DNA of 64,000 nt, taken from Methanomassiliicoccales archaeon. GTDB lineage: Archaea > Thermoplasmatota > Thermoplasmata > Methanomassiliicoccales > UBA472. Position numbers and translations under genes: made by a program. Positions within the stretch are counted from its first letter, which is position 1, and each line of letters starts with the position of its first letter. The notes under the pieces are model-generated. The model did not search any database, had not been told where the DNA came from, and saw nothing but the letters and a program-made list of their open reading frames with translations. The stretch spans positions 1,655,957 to 1,719,956 of the forward strand of contig CP058896.1 of assembly GCA_013415865.1 (NCBI GenBank), written 5' to 3'. This document shows positions 1 to 8,913 of the stretch, in pieces.

Positions 1-1
1 C

Positions 2-1108
2 ATAGGATGTGAACCGGTCAGGGAAAAGATAGTACTGGTCCCTGATCACTATGTCCCCAACAAGGACATCGCATCCGCCCAACAGGCCAAGGAGATGAGG
101 GATTTTGCGAGGAAGTGGAAGATCGAGAATTATTTTGAGGTCGGAAGGGGAGGGGTGTGCCATCAGGTAATGGTCGACGAAGGGTTTGCGGCCCCAGGAC
201 GTCTTATCGTCGGGGCTGACAGCCATACCTGCACCTATGGCGGGGTGAACGCCTTCAGCACGGGGGTCGGATCGAGCGAGGCCGCGGCGGTGTTCGCGAC
301 AGGAAGGCTCTGGTTCAAGGTTCCAGAGTCTATCAGGGTCCTTTTGAAGGGCAGATTGAAAAGATACGTCTCTGGGAAGGACCTGATCCTTAAGATCATC
401 ACGGATATAGGTGTCGACGGGGCCAACTATAAGGCATTGGAGTTCGCTGGTACCGGTATATCGGGCCTCAGCGTCTCAGAAAGGCTGACGATCGCGAACA
501 TGGCCATCGAAGCGGGAGGAAAGGCAGGTATATTCCCATGCGATGCGGCCACGGTGGCCCACATGAAGACGGTGAATGCGGGAAGCTGGTCGGCCGTGAC
601 CGCCGACGAGGGCGCAAGTTACTGCAGGACGCTCGAATACGACCTTGGAAAGCTGGAGAGCATGGTGTCAATGCCTCACCTTCCTTCGAACGGAAGACCG
701 GTCAGCGAGGTCGATGTCGAGATAGACCAGGCCTTCCTAGGCTCTTGCACCAATGGCAGGATCGAGGACCTCAGGATAGCGGCGGACATAATCCGAGGTA
801 AAAAGGTGCATCCCAATGTGAGGATGATCGTGGTGCCCGCCAGCACGAAGGTCTATTCTCAGGCATTATCGGAAGGTCTGATCGCGGAGTTCATCAAGGC
901 TGGCGCATTTGTCTCGGGGCCTACCTGCGCCGCGTGCCTCGGGGGGCACATGGGAGTGCTGGCAAATGGTGAAAGATGTGTGAGCACGACCAATCGGAAC
1001 TTCATAGGCAGGATGGGGCATAAGGGATCAGAGGTCTACCTCGCATCCCCGGCCGTCGTCGCAGCGAGCGCCATAGCGGGAAAGATCACCGCCCCGAAGG
1101 AGGATTGA
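2..1108 (+). CDS. leuC: 3-isopropylmalate dehydratase / homoaconitase large subunit (5' end outside window)
   Basis: Large subunit of an aconitase-family hydro-lyase that isomerises 2-isopropylmalate (leucine) or a homocitrate-type acid. The frame is open from base 2, so the N-terminus lies before the window; 368 codons are visible. The [4Fe-4S] ligands are present: Cys in GSCTNGR (codon at 746) and the pair in TCAAC (codons at 926 and 935). The segment GADSHTCTYG is also typical. It is followed after 3 bases by the small subunit and then a LeuB-type dehydrogenase, so the three steps are co-transcribed. The family splits into LeuC and homoaconitase (HacA/AksD) members that cannot be told apart with certainty by eye, so the symbol is provisional. 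Confidence 0.93.
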   Translation: MGCEPVREKIVLVPDHYVPNKDIASAQQAKEMRDFARKWKIENYFEVGRGGVCHQVMVDEGFAAPGRLIVGADSHTCTYGGVNAFSTGVGSSEAAAVFATGRLWFKVPESIRVLLKGRLKRYVSGKDLILKIITDIGVDGANYKALEFAGTGISGLSVSERLTIANMAIEAGGKAGIFPCDAATVAHMKTVNAGSWSAVTADEGASYCRTLEYDLGKLESMVSMPHLPSNGRPVSEVDVEIDQAFLGSCTNGRIEDLRIAADIIRGKKVHPNVRMIVVPASTKVYSQALSEGLIAEFIKAGAFVSGPTCAACLGGHMGVLANGERCVSTTNRNFIGRMGHKGSEVYLASPAVVAASAIAGKITAPKED

Positions 1109-1111
1109 AAT

Positions 1112-1606
1112 ATGAACGACCTGAGGGGAAAGGCATGGAGGTTCGGCGACCACGTCGATACCGACCAGATAATTCCAGCTGAGAGATTGACCAGTGACAA
1201 CAATCACAGGCTAGGGACCTTCATCTTTGAAAAGGTAAGGCCGGACATGGCCCAGCACGTCAGCAAGGGAGACATCATCATTGCAGGAAGAAATTTCGGT
1301 TGCGGGTCGAGCAGGGAGCACGCACCGAGGGCGTTGCTCCAGGCAGGTATCACCTGCGTGGTCGCGGAGAGCTTTGCCAGGATATTTTACAGGAACTCGA
1401 TCAATGTCGGTCTGCTGCCGATAGAATGTAGGATTGAGGCAGAGGAAGGGGACATCATATACATAGACCTGCAGAACGGCAGGATCACGAATGAGACCAC
1501 CAAAAGAGAATGGAAATTCGTACCGTTCCCTTCGTTCGTCAAGGACCTGATGGAAAAGGGAGGCCTATTGGCCAAGATCAAGGAGGAGAAGAGATGCACA
1601 AAGTAG
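1112..1606 (+). CDS. leuD: 3-isopropylmalate dehydratase / homoaconitase small subunit
   Basis: Small (swivel) subunit partner of the preceding large subunit, 164 aa, the normal archaeal length. The family hallmark [14 protein letters not shown] is at residues about 59-72 and [15 protein letters not shown] follows at about 91-105. The substrate-specificity loop after DTDQIIP reads AERLTS; the YLRT-type loop described for methanogen homoaconitase is not obvious. Starts 3 bases after the large subunit stop, and its end overlaps the next gene by 13 bases, showing tight coupling. LeuD versus HacB/AksE remains open. Confidence 0.92.
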   Translation: MNDLRGKAWRFGDHVDTDQIIPAERLTSDNNHRLGTFIFEKVRPDMAQHVSKGDIIIAGRNFGCGSSREHAPRALLQAGITCVVAESFARIFYRNSINVGLLPIECRIEAEEGDIIYIDLQNGRITNETTKREWKFVPFPSFVKDLMEKGGLLAKIKEEKRCTK

Positions 1607-2706
1607 CTGTATTGCCGGGCGACGGGATAGGACCAGAGGTCGTTAACGAGGCCATGAAGGTGCTTCATGCGCTGGAGGAGAACTACAGCGTGAGGTTCTC
1701 GTTCACCGAGATGGACATCAACTCAGAGAGGTACCTTAGGACCGGCAAGCTCCTCACCCAGGAGGACATTGATGAGCTCAGGAAGTTCGATGCAATATTC
1801 CTGGGGGCCATCGGGGACGACCGCGTTGCACCGGGCGTTCTTGAAAAAGGCATCCTATTGGCAGCAAGGTTCGCCTTCGACCAGTACATCAACCACAGAC
1901 CAGCGCAGCTCTGGCGACCATTCGGTCGATTGAAGCGGGACGTCGACTTCAAGATAGACGTCTTCAGAGAGAACACCGAGGATTTCTACATCGGGATCGG
2001 TGGAAGGTTCAACGGGGGCAAAGGTAGCTTGGAGATGGACCTGAAAAGGCAGCTCTATGACCTGCACTTGGACGTCAAAGGGACATCAACGGTAGTTGAC
2101 GACTTCGCGATCGAGATCGGTGTGATGTCCAGGAAGAACATCGAAAGGTTCGCTGATTATGTAATATCCCAGGCGAAGCTCATAGGCACCAAGGAAATAA
2201 CGGTCGTCGACAAGGCGAACGTGCTGAGCAACATATACCATCTCTGGAGGGATGTATGGAACGAGAAGTGCAGACAGGCAGGGATGAATGTCGGTTACAT
2301 GTATGTCGATGCCATGTCAATGGCCCTTGTCAAGAACCCTGACAAGTTCCGAGTCATCGCCACTCCGAACATGTTCGGGGACATTCTGACGGACCTGTTG
2401 GCAGAGGTCACGGGAGGACTTGGGCTCGCACCTGGCGGGAACATCAATCCGAAGGGCATAAGCATGTACGAACCTGTCCACGGCTCTGCCCCTAAGTACA
2501 AGGGCATGAACACAATAAATCCAGTGGCGACGATCCTTGCGGCAAAACTGATGCTCGACAACCTGGGGCATAGGGACCTCGGCTCCAAGGTCGAGACCGC
2601 CGTCAGGAACGCTTTCGACAAGGGGATCTGCACAAGGGACCTGGGCGGAAACGCCTCAACATCTCAGATGGGGGACGCGGTCGTCGCTGAGCTAAGAGAT
2701 CTCTGA
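1594..2706 (+). CDS. leuB: Isopropylmalate/homoisocitrate dehydrogenase family protein
   Basis: NAD(P)-dependent decarboxylating beta-hydroxyacid dehydrogenase, 370 aa. It opens with VLPGDGIGPEV at residues 5-15. The substrate arginine region is FDQYINHRPAQL, followed by the catalytic DVFRENTEDFYIGIG. The metal/cofactor region NMFGDILTDL and GSAPKYKG appears in the C-terminal half. The frame is open further upstream inside leuD, but ATG at 1594 behind AAGGAGGAGAAG gives the family N-terminus, so I chose it. It completes a leuCDB cassette; leuA is not in view. Homoisocitrate or isocitrate-type substrates are alternatives. Confidence 0.88.
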   Translation: MHKVAVLPGDGIGPEVVNEAMKVLHALEENYSVRFSFTEMDINSERYLRTGKLLTQEDIDELRKFDAIFLGAIGDDRVAPGVLEKGILLAARFAFDQYINHRPAQLWRPFGRLKRDVDFKIDVFRENTEDFYIGIGGRFNGGKGSLEMDLKRQLYDLHLDVKGTSTVVDDFAIEIGVMSRKNIERFADYVISQAKLIGTKEITVVDKANVLSNIYHLWRDVWNEKCRQAGMNVGYMYVDAMSMALVKNPDKFRVIATPNMFGDILTDLLAEVTGGLGLAPGGNINPKGISMYEPVHGSAPKYKGMNTINPVATILAAKLMLDNLGHRDLGSKVETAVRNAFDKGICTRDLGGNASTSQMGDAVVAELRDL

Positions 2707-2786
2707 TCCAGGTAATGGAACAGATAAAACATTTTAAAATTTATATATTATATTAAAATATATTATTTTAAATTGTTTGACCCCGG

Positions 2787-4625
2787 TCAGCTGAAGTCGA
2801 CCTGCCTGGACATCTCTCGAGGGAGGTACATCGGCCTGTTCGGCATTCCGGCGGTCTCTGCACGTATCTTGTCCGCCAGCTGCTCCAATGTCATTTCCAC
2901 GTTCTTGTTGAGCGCCCTGTCATACACGCTCAATTTATCTGAGGTCATCTCCTTATCCCCGACGACCACCACATATGCCACCCAGTCCTGCTTGGCCTCG
3001 CGGACCTTCTTGCCCACTGTCTCGCCGCGGTCATCGAGCCCGACACGGACACCCTTTGCTTGTAGCGCATCAGCCATCTCTCTGGCCTTTCCGAGATGGG
3101 ACTCGCCTACGGTCAACAACCTGACCTGTTCTGGGTTTACCCATACCGGCAAAGTTCCAAGCTTCCCCTGGGATTCCATCATGACCGCCGTGTCGAAGAG
3201 GGTGTAAAGATAACGTTCGATGGTGCCGATGACAGCCGTGTGAAGGATGACAGGATATTGTTTCTTGCCGTTCTCGTCCGTATAGGTTATACCAAAACGT
3301 TTTGCATTTCCCACATCGATCTGTACTGTGCCTATCTCCCTTGCCCGCTTCATATCGTCCAGTATATGATATTCGATGTTGACCGTCCAATAGTAATTGA
3401 TCCCCTCAGGGTAGAAATGCAACAATGCTGGTCTGTTGTGTTTTCTGAGTATCTTCATCAGCATGTCCTTGTGCTGAGCATAGGCCTCTTTTGAGGAGAA
3501 ATTGACCAGCATCTCATAGTCCCTGCCAAGCTTCTCAGCTTCCTTGTATATCCGCTCGTCGAGCTTCAGGAACCATTCCTCTGACTCCGGGATGTCCCTG
3601 CAAACTACGTGGAGGTCAGGCATGTTAAGGCGCCTTGTCCTGAAGCAGAGCATGGTCTCTCCGGACTGCTCGAGCCTATAGGAATCGGCAACCTCGAACG
3701 CTCCATATGGGAGCGCCTTATAGCTGATGTTCCAGTTCTTCATCATTGCGAATTGCTGATGACAGGCTGCATACCTCATGACGAAACGGCGCTTCTCCGT
3801 CTCGACGGTGTAAAGCCGGTCGCCAAAGAGCTTTGCGTGCTCGGCTACTGGACCCTCGTCCAAAGAGAACATGTTGGTGCCCTTCACCGTATAGACCGGA
3901 AGACCCATCGAGTTCACGATCTGATTAGAATAGTCCGCACACAGGTCGAACATGAGCGCCCCCTTTGGGGTGAAGCACATGTGGCCGACGTCGCTCATCG
4001 ACTCCCATTGGATACCGAACTTCTTGCAGAGGCGCAGATACTTCACCTCCCCAGAAAGTGGCCACTCCTTTTTGAGGGCCTCCTTCTGCATCATGATCAT
4101 GAAGCATTCACTGCCGCCCTTGTACTCATTTGGTGAAAGCTCTGTACCGTCAGGCAGGAGCACAAGGAAGCTCTCCTCACCCTTTCTCTCCTTCTCTTCC
4201 ACCGCTCCCTCGAAGTCCCTTGAGAGCTCAGATAATGGGTGTCCCTTGCAACTTATCTTGAAAGATTTATACCATCCAAAGGGGGCCCTCATCACCTCGA
4301 TCTCCATCTCCTTAAGGGCTTGTTCAAGCTTCGCAAGAACATCCTTACCGGTCTTTGGGTCGGAAAGGTCAGGGCTCAGATGGGCATAGGGATAAAGCAT
4401 GACCCTTAGGGCGCCTACCTTCTCGACCACCTCTCTAAGGTCAAGCGCCGCCTCTCGCACAACGGCATCGACCTTGCCCTCGTCCTTCTTTTCCACTGTG
4501 ATAAAGGCCACGAGCACCTCCTCCGCTCTGCCGCTGGTGCGACCATCGACAATCTCCTCAGCGACCGGAGTTGGCTTTTTGGTCTCGTACTCCATGAAAT
4601 CAGCGTGAATGTAAAGGGTCTTCAT
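2787..4625 (-). CDS. thrS: Threonyl-tRNA synthetase, archaeal type
   Basis: Charges tRNA-Thr, 612 aa. The N-terminal ~145 residues (from MKTLYIHADFMEYETKKP) are the archaeal D-aminoacyl-deacylase-like editing domain, ending near APFGWYKSFKISCKGHP. The class II catalytic core follows, and the C-terminal anticodon-binding domain starts around VRLLTVGESHLGKAREMA. A longer frame runs 87 bases upstream, but the TATA-like box at 4669-4678 predicts a transcript start near 4646, and the family N-terminus matches ATG at 4625. Monocistronic; it converges on leuB across an AT-rich 80-base gap. Confidence 0.97.
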   Translation of the reverse strand: MKTLYIHADFMEYETKKPTPVAEEIVDGRTSGRAEEVLVAFITVEKKDEGKVDAVVREAALDLREVVEKVGALRVMLYPYAHLSPDLSDPKTGKDVLAKLEQALKEMEIEVMRAPFGWYKSFKISCKGHPLSELSRDFEGAVEEKERKGEESFLVLLPDGTELSPNEYKGGSECFMIMMQKEALKKEWPLSGEVKYLRLCKKFGIQWESMSDVGHMCFTPKGALMFDLCADYSNQIVNSMGLPVYTVKGTNMFSLDEGPVAEHAKLFGDRLYTVETEKRRFVMRYAACHQQFAMMKNWNISYKALPYGAFEVADSYRLEQSGETMLCFRTRRLNMPDLHVVCRDIPESEEWFLKLDERIYKEAEKLGRDYEMLVNFSSKEAYAQHKDMLMKILRKHNRPALLHFYPEGINYYWTVNIEYHILDDMKRAREIGTVQIDVGNAKRFGITYTDENGKKQYPVILHTAVIGTIERYLYTLFDTAVMMESQGKLGTLPVWVNPEQVRLLTVGESHLGKAREMADALQAKGVRVGLDDRGETVGKKVREAKQDWVAYVVVVGDKEMTSDKLSVYDRALNKNVEMTLEQLADKIRAETAGMPNRPMYLPREMSRQVDFS

Positions 4626-4668
4626 CTGAACACCATAACTGAATGATGGCATTGTAACATGAGCCGCG

Positions 4669-4678
4669 TATAAAAAGG
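4669..4678 (-). promoter_or_regulatory. TATA-like box of thrS
   Basis: CCTTTTTATA on the minus strand, 44 bases before the chosen thrS ATG, implying a leader of about 20 bases. It rules out the longer upstream frame as the translated start. Confidence 0.6.
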
Positions 4679-4713
4679 ATATCCGGACCAGGGCATCTAG
4701 TGGAGCAAGCAAA

Positions 4714-4721
4714 CTTTAAAT
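4714..4721 (+). promoter_or_regulatory. TATA-like box of the membrane FKBP gene
   Basis: CTTTAAAT at 4714-4721 overlaps the first in-frame ATG (4720), so that ATG should not be transcribed. A start 25-27 bases downstream gives a leader of about 8 bases before ATG 4753. Confidence 0.6.
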
Positions 4722-4752
4722 GGTGCCATACGGTTGCCTGCTCAGTATCACT

Positions 4753-5655
4753 ATGAGGCTCAAGGACCTGAAAAATGACACGATGGCAATTTCCAAGACG
4801 ATATTGGCGCTCTTGATCATCGTGCTCCTATTGGCATCGACCTCCACGGCATACGTGATAGTTTTTGATAACGATAGTTCGACCGTCGGCAATGGGGATT
4901 CGATCACTGTTAACTATTATGGCACAGTAAATATCCAAGGGGTCGAAAAGGTCTTTGACACATCCATGTGGGAAGTGGCCTTGGACAATGAGACCTATCC
5001 TAAGACAGCATGGTTCACCATGAGGTCCCAGTCCGCTTACTCAGGATTCACCTTCACGGTGGGAAGAGGACAGACCATAACTGGCTTTGACCTAGGAGTG
5101 AGAGGCATGAAGGAAGGTCAGACGAAGGTAATAGTGATCCCTCCTGAGCAAGGATATGGTCTGATGGACCTTAGCAAGGTGAAGTCCTTTGACCTTCATC
5201 AGACGGCCCCGGTATTCGTAGAGACGACGATATCAGGTTTCAACAGCACCTTTGGGTCGATCCCGGTGACCGGCCTCACGCTGACACATCCCACCTATAA
5301 ATGGCCTGTCACAGTGCTCAATGTTGATTCGGGAAATGACCGGGTATTATACCAGAATGCTGCGGTGCAAGGATCTGAATATAAAGTGTACGCAAATAAT
5401 AACCCTGCCATATCGTCAGGCTGGAACATCAGGATCGACTCGGTCGACTCGACCGTCAACAACGGCGAGGGGCTGATTGAATTCACCCACCTTGTTACTG
5501 AAGAGGACTCATGGAACATAAGAGGTTATACTGGGAACAACATGTTCGTCCTCATTGACGTCGATCTTGAGACCGGCAAGGCGGCGATGAACTATAACAG
5601 TCCATTGATGGGCCTTACATTGACCTTCCATGTGACCGTGGAAAAGATTAAATGA
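4753..5655 (+). CDS. Membrane-anchored FKBP-type peptidyl-prolyl isomerase
   Basis: Predicted extracytoplasmic prolyl isomerase, 300 aa. A hydrophobic segment (about residues 14-36, TILALLIIVLLLAST) is a signal anchor. The FKBP core follows: GDSITVNYYGTV, FDTS, then FTFTVGRGQTITGFDLGVRGMKEGQ and IPPEQGYG. A long insertion after the core, with KWPVTVLNV and the SEYKVYAN region, resembles the IF (insert-in-flap) domain that gives archaeal long FKBPs chaperone activity, but here it is unusually extended and rich in Thr/Ser/Asn as in exported proteins. Divergent from thrS. It probably assists folding of secreted proteins; the substrate is unknown. Confidence 0.85.
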   Translation: MRLKDLKNDTMAISKTILALLIIVLLLASTSTAYVIVFDNDSSTVGNGDSITVNYYGTVNIQGVEKVFDTSMWEVALDNETYPKTAWFTMRSQSAYSGFTFTVGRGQTITGFDLGVRGMKEGQTKVIVIPPEQGYGLMDLSKVKSFDLHQTAPVFVETTISGFNSTFGSIPVTGLTLTHPTYKWPVTVLNVDSGNDRVLYQNAAVQGSEYKVYANNNPAISSGWNIRIDSVDSTVNNGEGLIEFTHLVTEEDSWNIRGYTGNNMFVLIDVDLETGKAAMNYNSPLMGLTLTFHVTVEKIK

Positions 5656-5663
5656 AGAGGATC

Positions 5664-6275
5664 TTAACCAGGGCGGGATGTCTTGGGCACATCCTTCTTT
5701 TTGATATAGGACAGGACCAGGCTGACCGCTATCACCCCGATCACAAGGGCCATCGTCACCAATGTCGCAGCCCCGCTGGAAAGATATGCGTAGAACAACG
5801 CACTGAGAGCGAGGACCGTCCCGTATTTCGTCATGCCTCCGATAATTGTATATGCGACCGATCTTCGCAGGTCCCAACCGCACATCGCGACAAAGGCTCC
5901 CATGAATGGAAGGACTGGTGCGATCCTGTTTAGCAAAATGATCTTCTCGTTCTTGACCACCAGCATACCAGAATACCTTTTTACCGCCTCGGATATCTTC
6001 TTTGGGACCTTCAATCTCTTGACGATGATATAGAGCGTGAGGAGGCCAAGGACCTCAGCGATAGCTATTGTGATCAGGACCTCCGCTGCGAATCCTATCG
6101 TCGGGTCGACCGAGAAGATGATGATCGTGAAGAGCTCTGGAAGGGTCGGAAAGACTATGGCATCGATGTAGAACAGAAGAAAAACGCACAACAAGAGTCC
6201 CAGCGTGCCCATAGGACTTAATAATTCATAGAATAACTGCCCTATGTCCGCCATATGGATATAATCATGAACCAT
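5664..6275 (-). CDS. DedA/VTT-like polytopic membrane protein
   Basis: 203 aa with four to six hydrophobic segments. The motif LNRIAPVLPFMGAFVAMCGWDLRRS followed by a Gly-rich helix recalls the SNARE-associated/DedA (VTT) family, which moves lipids or supports membrane homeostasis. No acidic or arginine residue can be assigned as catalytic by eye. ATG 6275 is used here; a TATA-like TTAATATAT at about 6275-6284 would instead favour the in-frame ATG at 6254 (196 aa, leaderless). It lies 13 bases after the glycosyltransferase gene and may be read with it. Convergent with the FKBP gene (8-base gap). Confidence 0.68.
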   Translation of the reverse strand: MVHDYIHMADIGQLFYELLSPMGTLGLLLCVFLLFYIDAIVFPTLPELFTIIIFSVDPTIGFAAEVLITIAIAEVLGLLTLYIIVKRLKVPKKISEAVKRYSGMLVVKNEKIILLNRIAPVLPFMGAFVAMCGWDLRRSVAYTIIGGMTKYGTVLALSALFYAYLSSGAATLVTMALVIGVIAVSLVLSYIKKKDVPKTSRPG

Positions 6276-6288
6276 ATATTAATATGAA

Positions 6289-7452
6289 TCAGCGCGAGAC
6301 CCTTGTCCTCTTCGAGACAATAGAACTCTCGTATATCTTGACGAGGCTCTCCACACCTTTCTTGATGCTGAACTGCTCCGCCGTCCTTCTCGCATTTCTT
6401 CTGACCTCGTCAGATGCGTACAGGGCTGCCTTGGTGGCCCGGGCCCAATCTTCAGGGTCGTCCTTGAACTTGAAACCGTTCTTACCATCAACAATGAGCT
6501 CGCCCACCGCCCGATAGTCAATTCCCGATATCGGCTTCGCGGTCGCCATGGCCTCTAGCAAGACCAGTCCTTGCGTCTCGAACTTCGACGCGATGGTGAA
6601 GGCGTCGCAGGCCGCGTACAGCTTAGGAAGGTCCTTATCATCGACAAATCCTGGAAATCTTGTGTGGTCAGAGATACCAAGTTCTTTGGCAAGTTGAACA
6701 CAATGACCCATGGCCGGACCATTCCCGGCCACGACCAGCTTAGTATGCGGTTCATCTTTGTGCAGGCAAGCAAACCCTTTCAGGACAAGATCCAAGTTCT
6801 TTTCCCAGGCCACCCTTCCCAATGCCAGGACCATCTTCTCATTGTCCTTCACACCCATACGTTCCCTCATGGACCGCCCGTCCTGATGACAATTGAACCT
6901 TTCAGTATCGATGCCTGTGGGCACTACCTCTATCCTTCTCATCCTCGGTGCATATCCTCTGAGCTCGGCCTCGATGGCGTGCGTAGGCGCGACGACGCAC
7001 TCCGCTCTTGTGAGGAGCGTGCGAAGATATATCCACATCATCTTGTCGACGAACCATTCTGGCAACATGGTGAAATTGTAGTATTTCACCGCATCGGTCA
7101 CCATAGTGTGCCATGTCAGGACCACTGGAAGTCTAAGCTCCTTTCCCGCAAGCATGCTCCTGAGGCCCTGGAAGAAGAGACCGTGGGTGTGTATCACATC
7201 AACACCAAGGCCCCTTAAGATGCTGCATTTCTCCGTGGGGAACATTGCCACTGTATAACCATCATAGCTCCGGAAGGCCTTGGCCTTAAAATAGAAAACA
7301 TCGGGGTCCCTGCTGACCCGGTCATAAGGCTCCGGTGCGAAGATGAAGACCTCATGGCCTTGGGCCTCCAATTCCCTTTTCGTGTTCAGGATCGATGTGA
7401 CCACCCCATCCCTTGTAGGCAGGTAGGTATCCGTGAACATCGCGATCTTCAA
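6289..7452 (-). CDS. Glycosyltransferase family 4 (GT-B fold)
   Basis: 387 aa retaining glycosyltransferase for a cell-surface glycan or glycolipid. The N-terminal half starts KIAMFTDTYLPTRDGVVTS (Gly-rich acceptor loop) and includes DVIHTHGLFFQG. The C-terminal donor domain has ALGRVAWEKNLDLVL and the E-x7-E signature SKFETQGLVLLEAMATAKP. I chose TTG at 7452 because AAGGTGAT sits 5 bases before it and overlaps the thiDN stop; the ATG at 7482 lies inside thiDN with no ribosome site. It is probably the second gene of a thiDN operon although the functions look unrelated. Donor and acceptor sugars cannot be read from sequence. Confidence 0.87.
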   Translation of the reverse strand: MKIAMFTDTYLPTRDGVVTSILNTKRELEAQGHEVFIFAPEPYDRVSRDPDVFYFKAKAFRSYDGYTVAMFPTEKCSILRGLGVDVIHTHGLFFQGLRSMLAGKELRLPVVLTWHTMVTDAVKYYNFTMLPEWFVDKMMWIYLRTLLTRAECVVAPTHAIEAELRGYAPRMRRIEVVPTGIDTERFNCHQDGRSMRERMGVKDNEKMVLALGRVAWEKNLDLVLKGFACLHKDEPHTKLVVAGNGPAMGHCVQLAKELGISDHTRFPGFVDDKDLPKLYAACDAFTIASKFETQGLVLLEAMATAKPISGIDYRAVGELIVDGKNGFKFKDDPEDWARATKAALYASDEVRRNARRTAEQFSIKKGVESLVKIYESSIVSKRTRVSR

Positions 7453-7462
7453 TTCATCACCT

Positions 7463-8773
7463 TCAATGGAGCACAGGGCCAATCTTCCTTAGAACATCCG
7501 ATGGTGACCTTCCATTGACCAATATCATAGGTTCCGTGCCCATCCCGTCCCTTTCAAATATGATATCAGGTACAAAACCTGTTTGTTCGATCCCCCGACC
7601 GACGGTCTCGGCTATGGCACTACAGTCCCTTGACCTTATCTGGAGATCATAATCGGCCCACATCATTCCAGATCTCTTCATGACCTTGATGTTCCTCTCG
7701 CTTCCTCTCAATGCCAGGACGGTCGTTCTTGCCAGATCATGGATCGACAGTCCGATCGCCACGGATGCCAGCTCTCTTGATGCATCGAACCGTACATCCC
7801 CAATTCTTCTGGGCCGCCCTCCTTTGATGACGAGACCTCCTTCGATTCCACAGACCTCTGAGAAACCCTGAGGCGCCGGCAGGGAGTATACCACATCACC
7901 GCCTGAGGTGGGAACCCATGATGCTGGGAGCCCCTCTTCTAGCCTTTCCACCATCCATCGGAGAGATTCGATCCTTTCACCCCTCATCGCCTCCTTCTGT
8001 TTGCTGGCCATCGGATTGATGGCGTTCATCCCCTCCCCTATGGGATAGCTCAGCGCTATGGCATCCGTGACCCTCCTTTTGGCATCCATCACGGCGGAAC
8101 GTACCTCCATCCCCCTGGAAATATTACCAGCTATGTAGGAGGCCAGTGTGCAACCTGCGCCATGGACCTTTACGGGCCATCTTGGAGCTTTCAGCTCTAT
8201 CATCTTGCCATCAACGTAAAGAAGGTCGATAACACCATTGCCTTCCAGATGTCCTCCCTTGATGAGCACTGCCCTTGGTCCCATTTCTTTGATCGCGACA
8301 GCTGCGGCCACGGCATCATCTAGTGAGCATATCCTTTTCCCTGAGAGAGACTCCGCCTCCTCCTTGTTAGGGGTCACAACAGTCGCCAAAGGGAGCATTG
8401 ACCGTCTCAACGAGGTCAATAGCCCATCCGAACACAGCCTATCACCTACTCCGGCGATCATGACGGGGTCCACAACTATCGGGATATCCAGCCCCTTTAG
8501 CCTATTGCTCACCGCCTCCGCGATCTCGGCAGAAAATAGCATGCCGGTCTTGATCGCCGAAACATCTGAATCGTCCATGACGGCATCTATCTGGGCGATG
8601 ACATCGCTAACATCGAGCGGTAAGATCCTCTCTACCCTTTTGGTGTTCTGTGCGGTCACTGCGGTCAGGGCGGAAGCTCCATGCAGGTCCAGGGAGGCGA
8701 TGGCCTTGAGGTCCGCTTGCACTCCAGCCCCACCTATTGAATCGGAGCCGGCTATTGTCAGGACCGTTCTCAT
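7463..8773 (-). CDS. thiDN: ThiD-ThiN fusion: HMP(-P) kinase / thiamine phosphate synthase
   Basis: 436 aa bifunctional thiamine enzyme. Residues 1 to about 260 are the ribokinase-fold ThiD: TIAGSDSIGGAGVQADLK near the start, VVDPVMIAG, and the GAGCTLAS anion hole near residue 222. The C-terminal ~170 residues match ThiN, the archaeal thiamine phosphate synthase (GGVVIKGGRPRRIGDV-type region, then DIIFERDGMGTEPM near the end). The frame is open 48 bases further, but ATG 8773 gives the family N-terminus and is 24-28 bases from a TATA-like TTAATATT at 8797-8804. No TPP riboswitch is seen. Confidence 0.93.
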   Translation of the reverse strand: MRTVLTIAGSDSIGGAGVQADLKAIASLDLHGASALTAVTAQNTKRVERILPLDVSDVIAQIDAVMDDSDVSAIKTGMLFSAEIAEAVSNRLKGLDIPIVVDPVMIAGVGDRLCSDGLLTSLRRSMLPLATVVTPNKEEAESLSGKRICSLDDAVAAAVAIKEMGPRAVLIKGGHLEGNGVIDLLYVDGKMIELKAPRWPVKVHGAGCTLASYIAGNISRGMEVRSAVMDAKRRVTDAIALSYPIGEGMNAINPMASKQKEAMRGERIESLRWMVERLEEGLPASWVPTSGGDVVYSLPAPQGFSEVCGIEGGLVIKGGRPRRIGDVRFDASRELASVAIGLSIHDLARTTVLALRGSERNIKVMKRSGMMWADYDLQIRSRDCSAIAETVGRGIEQTGFVPDIIFERDGMGTEPMILVNGRSPSDVLRKIGPVLH

Positions 8774-8796
8774 GTCCAAGCTAAATGCCTGAGGGG

Positions 8797-8822
8797 TTAA
8801 TATTGATTGAGTGCCGAGCACT
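8797..8822 (-). promoter_or_regulatory. thiDN promoter with a small palindrome upstream
   Basis: The TATA-like box is at 8797-8804 (minus strand). Just upstream lies the perfect inverted repeat AGTGC-CGA-GCACT at 8810-8822. Its position next to the BRE/TATA region of a thiamine gene suggests an operator, possibly for a ThiR-type regulator; this is inference. Confidence 0.35.
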
Positions 8823-8913
8823 TCCCTTGAGCGATCGAATCTATGTCGATCTTACGAGGGAGACCCTCCAACTTCGGGAAATTATTAATATGCCGGTCCA
8901 TATCAAAAAAACA

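Noticed and set aside
3609-4136. 175-codon plus-strand frame inside thrS
   Set aside because: It lies antisense to clear threonyl-tRNA synthetase motifs and has no family likeness.
8774-8890. TPP riboswitch upstream of thiDN
   Set aside because: The CTGAGA and ACCCTTGAA cores are absent and the predicted transcript is almost leaderless.
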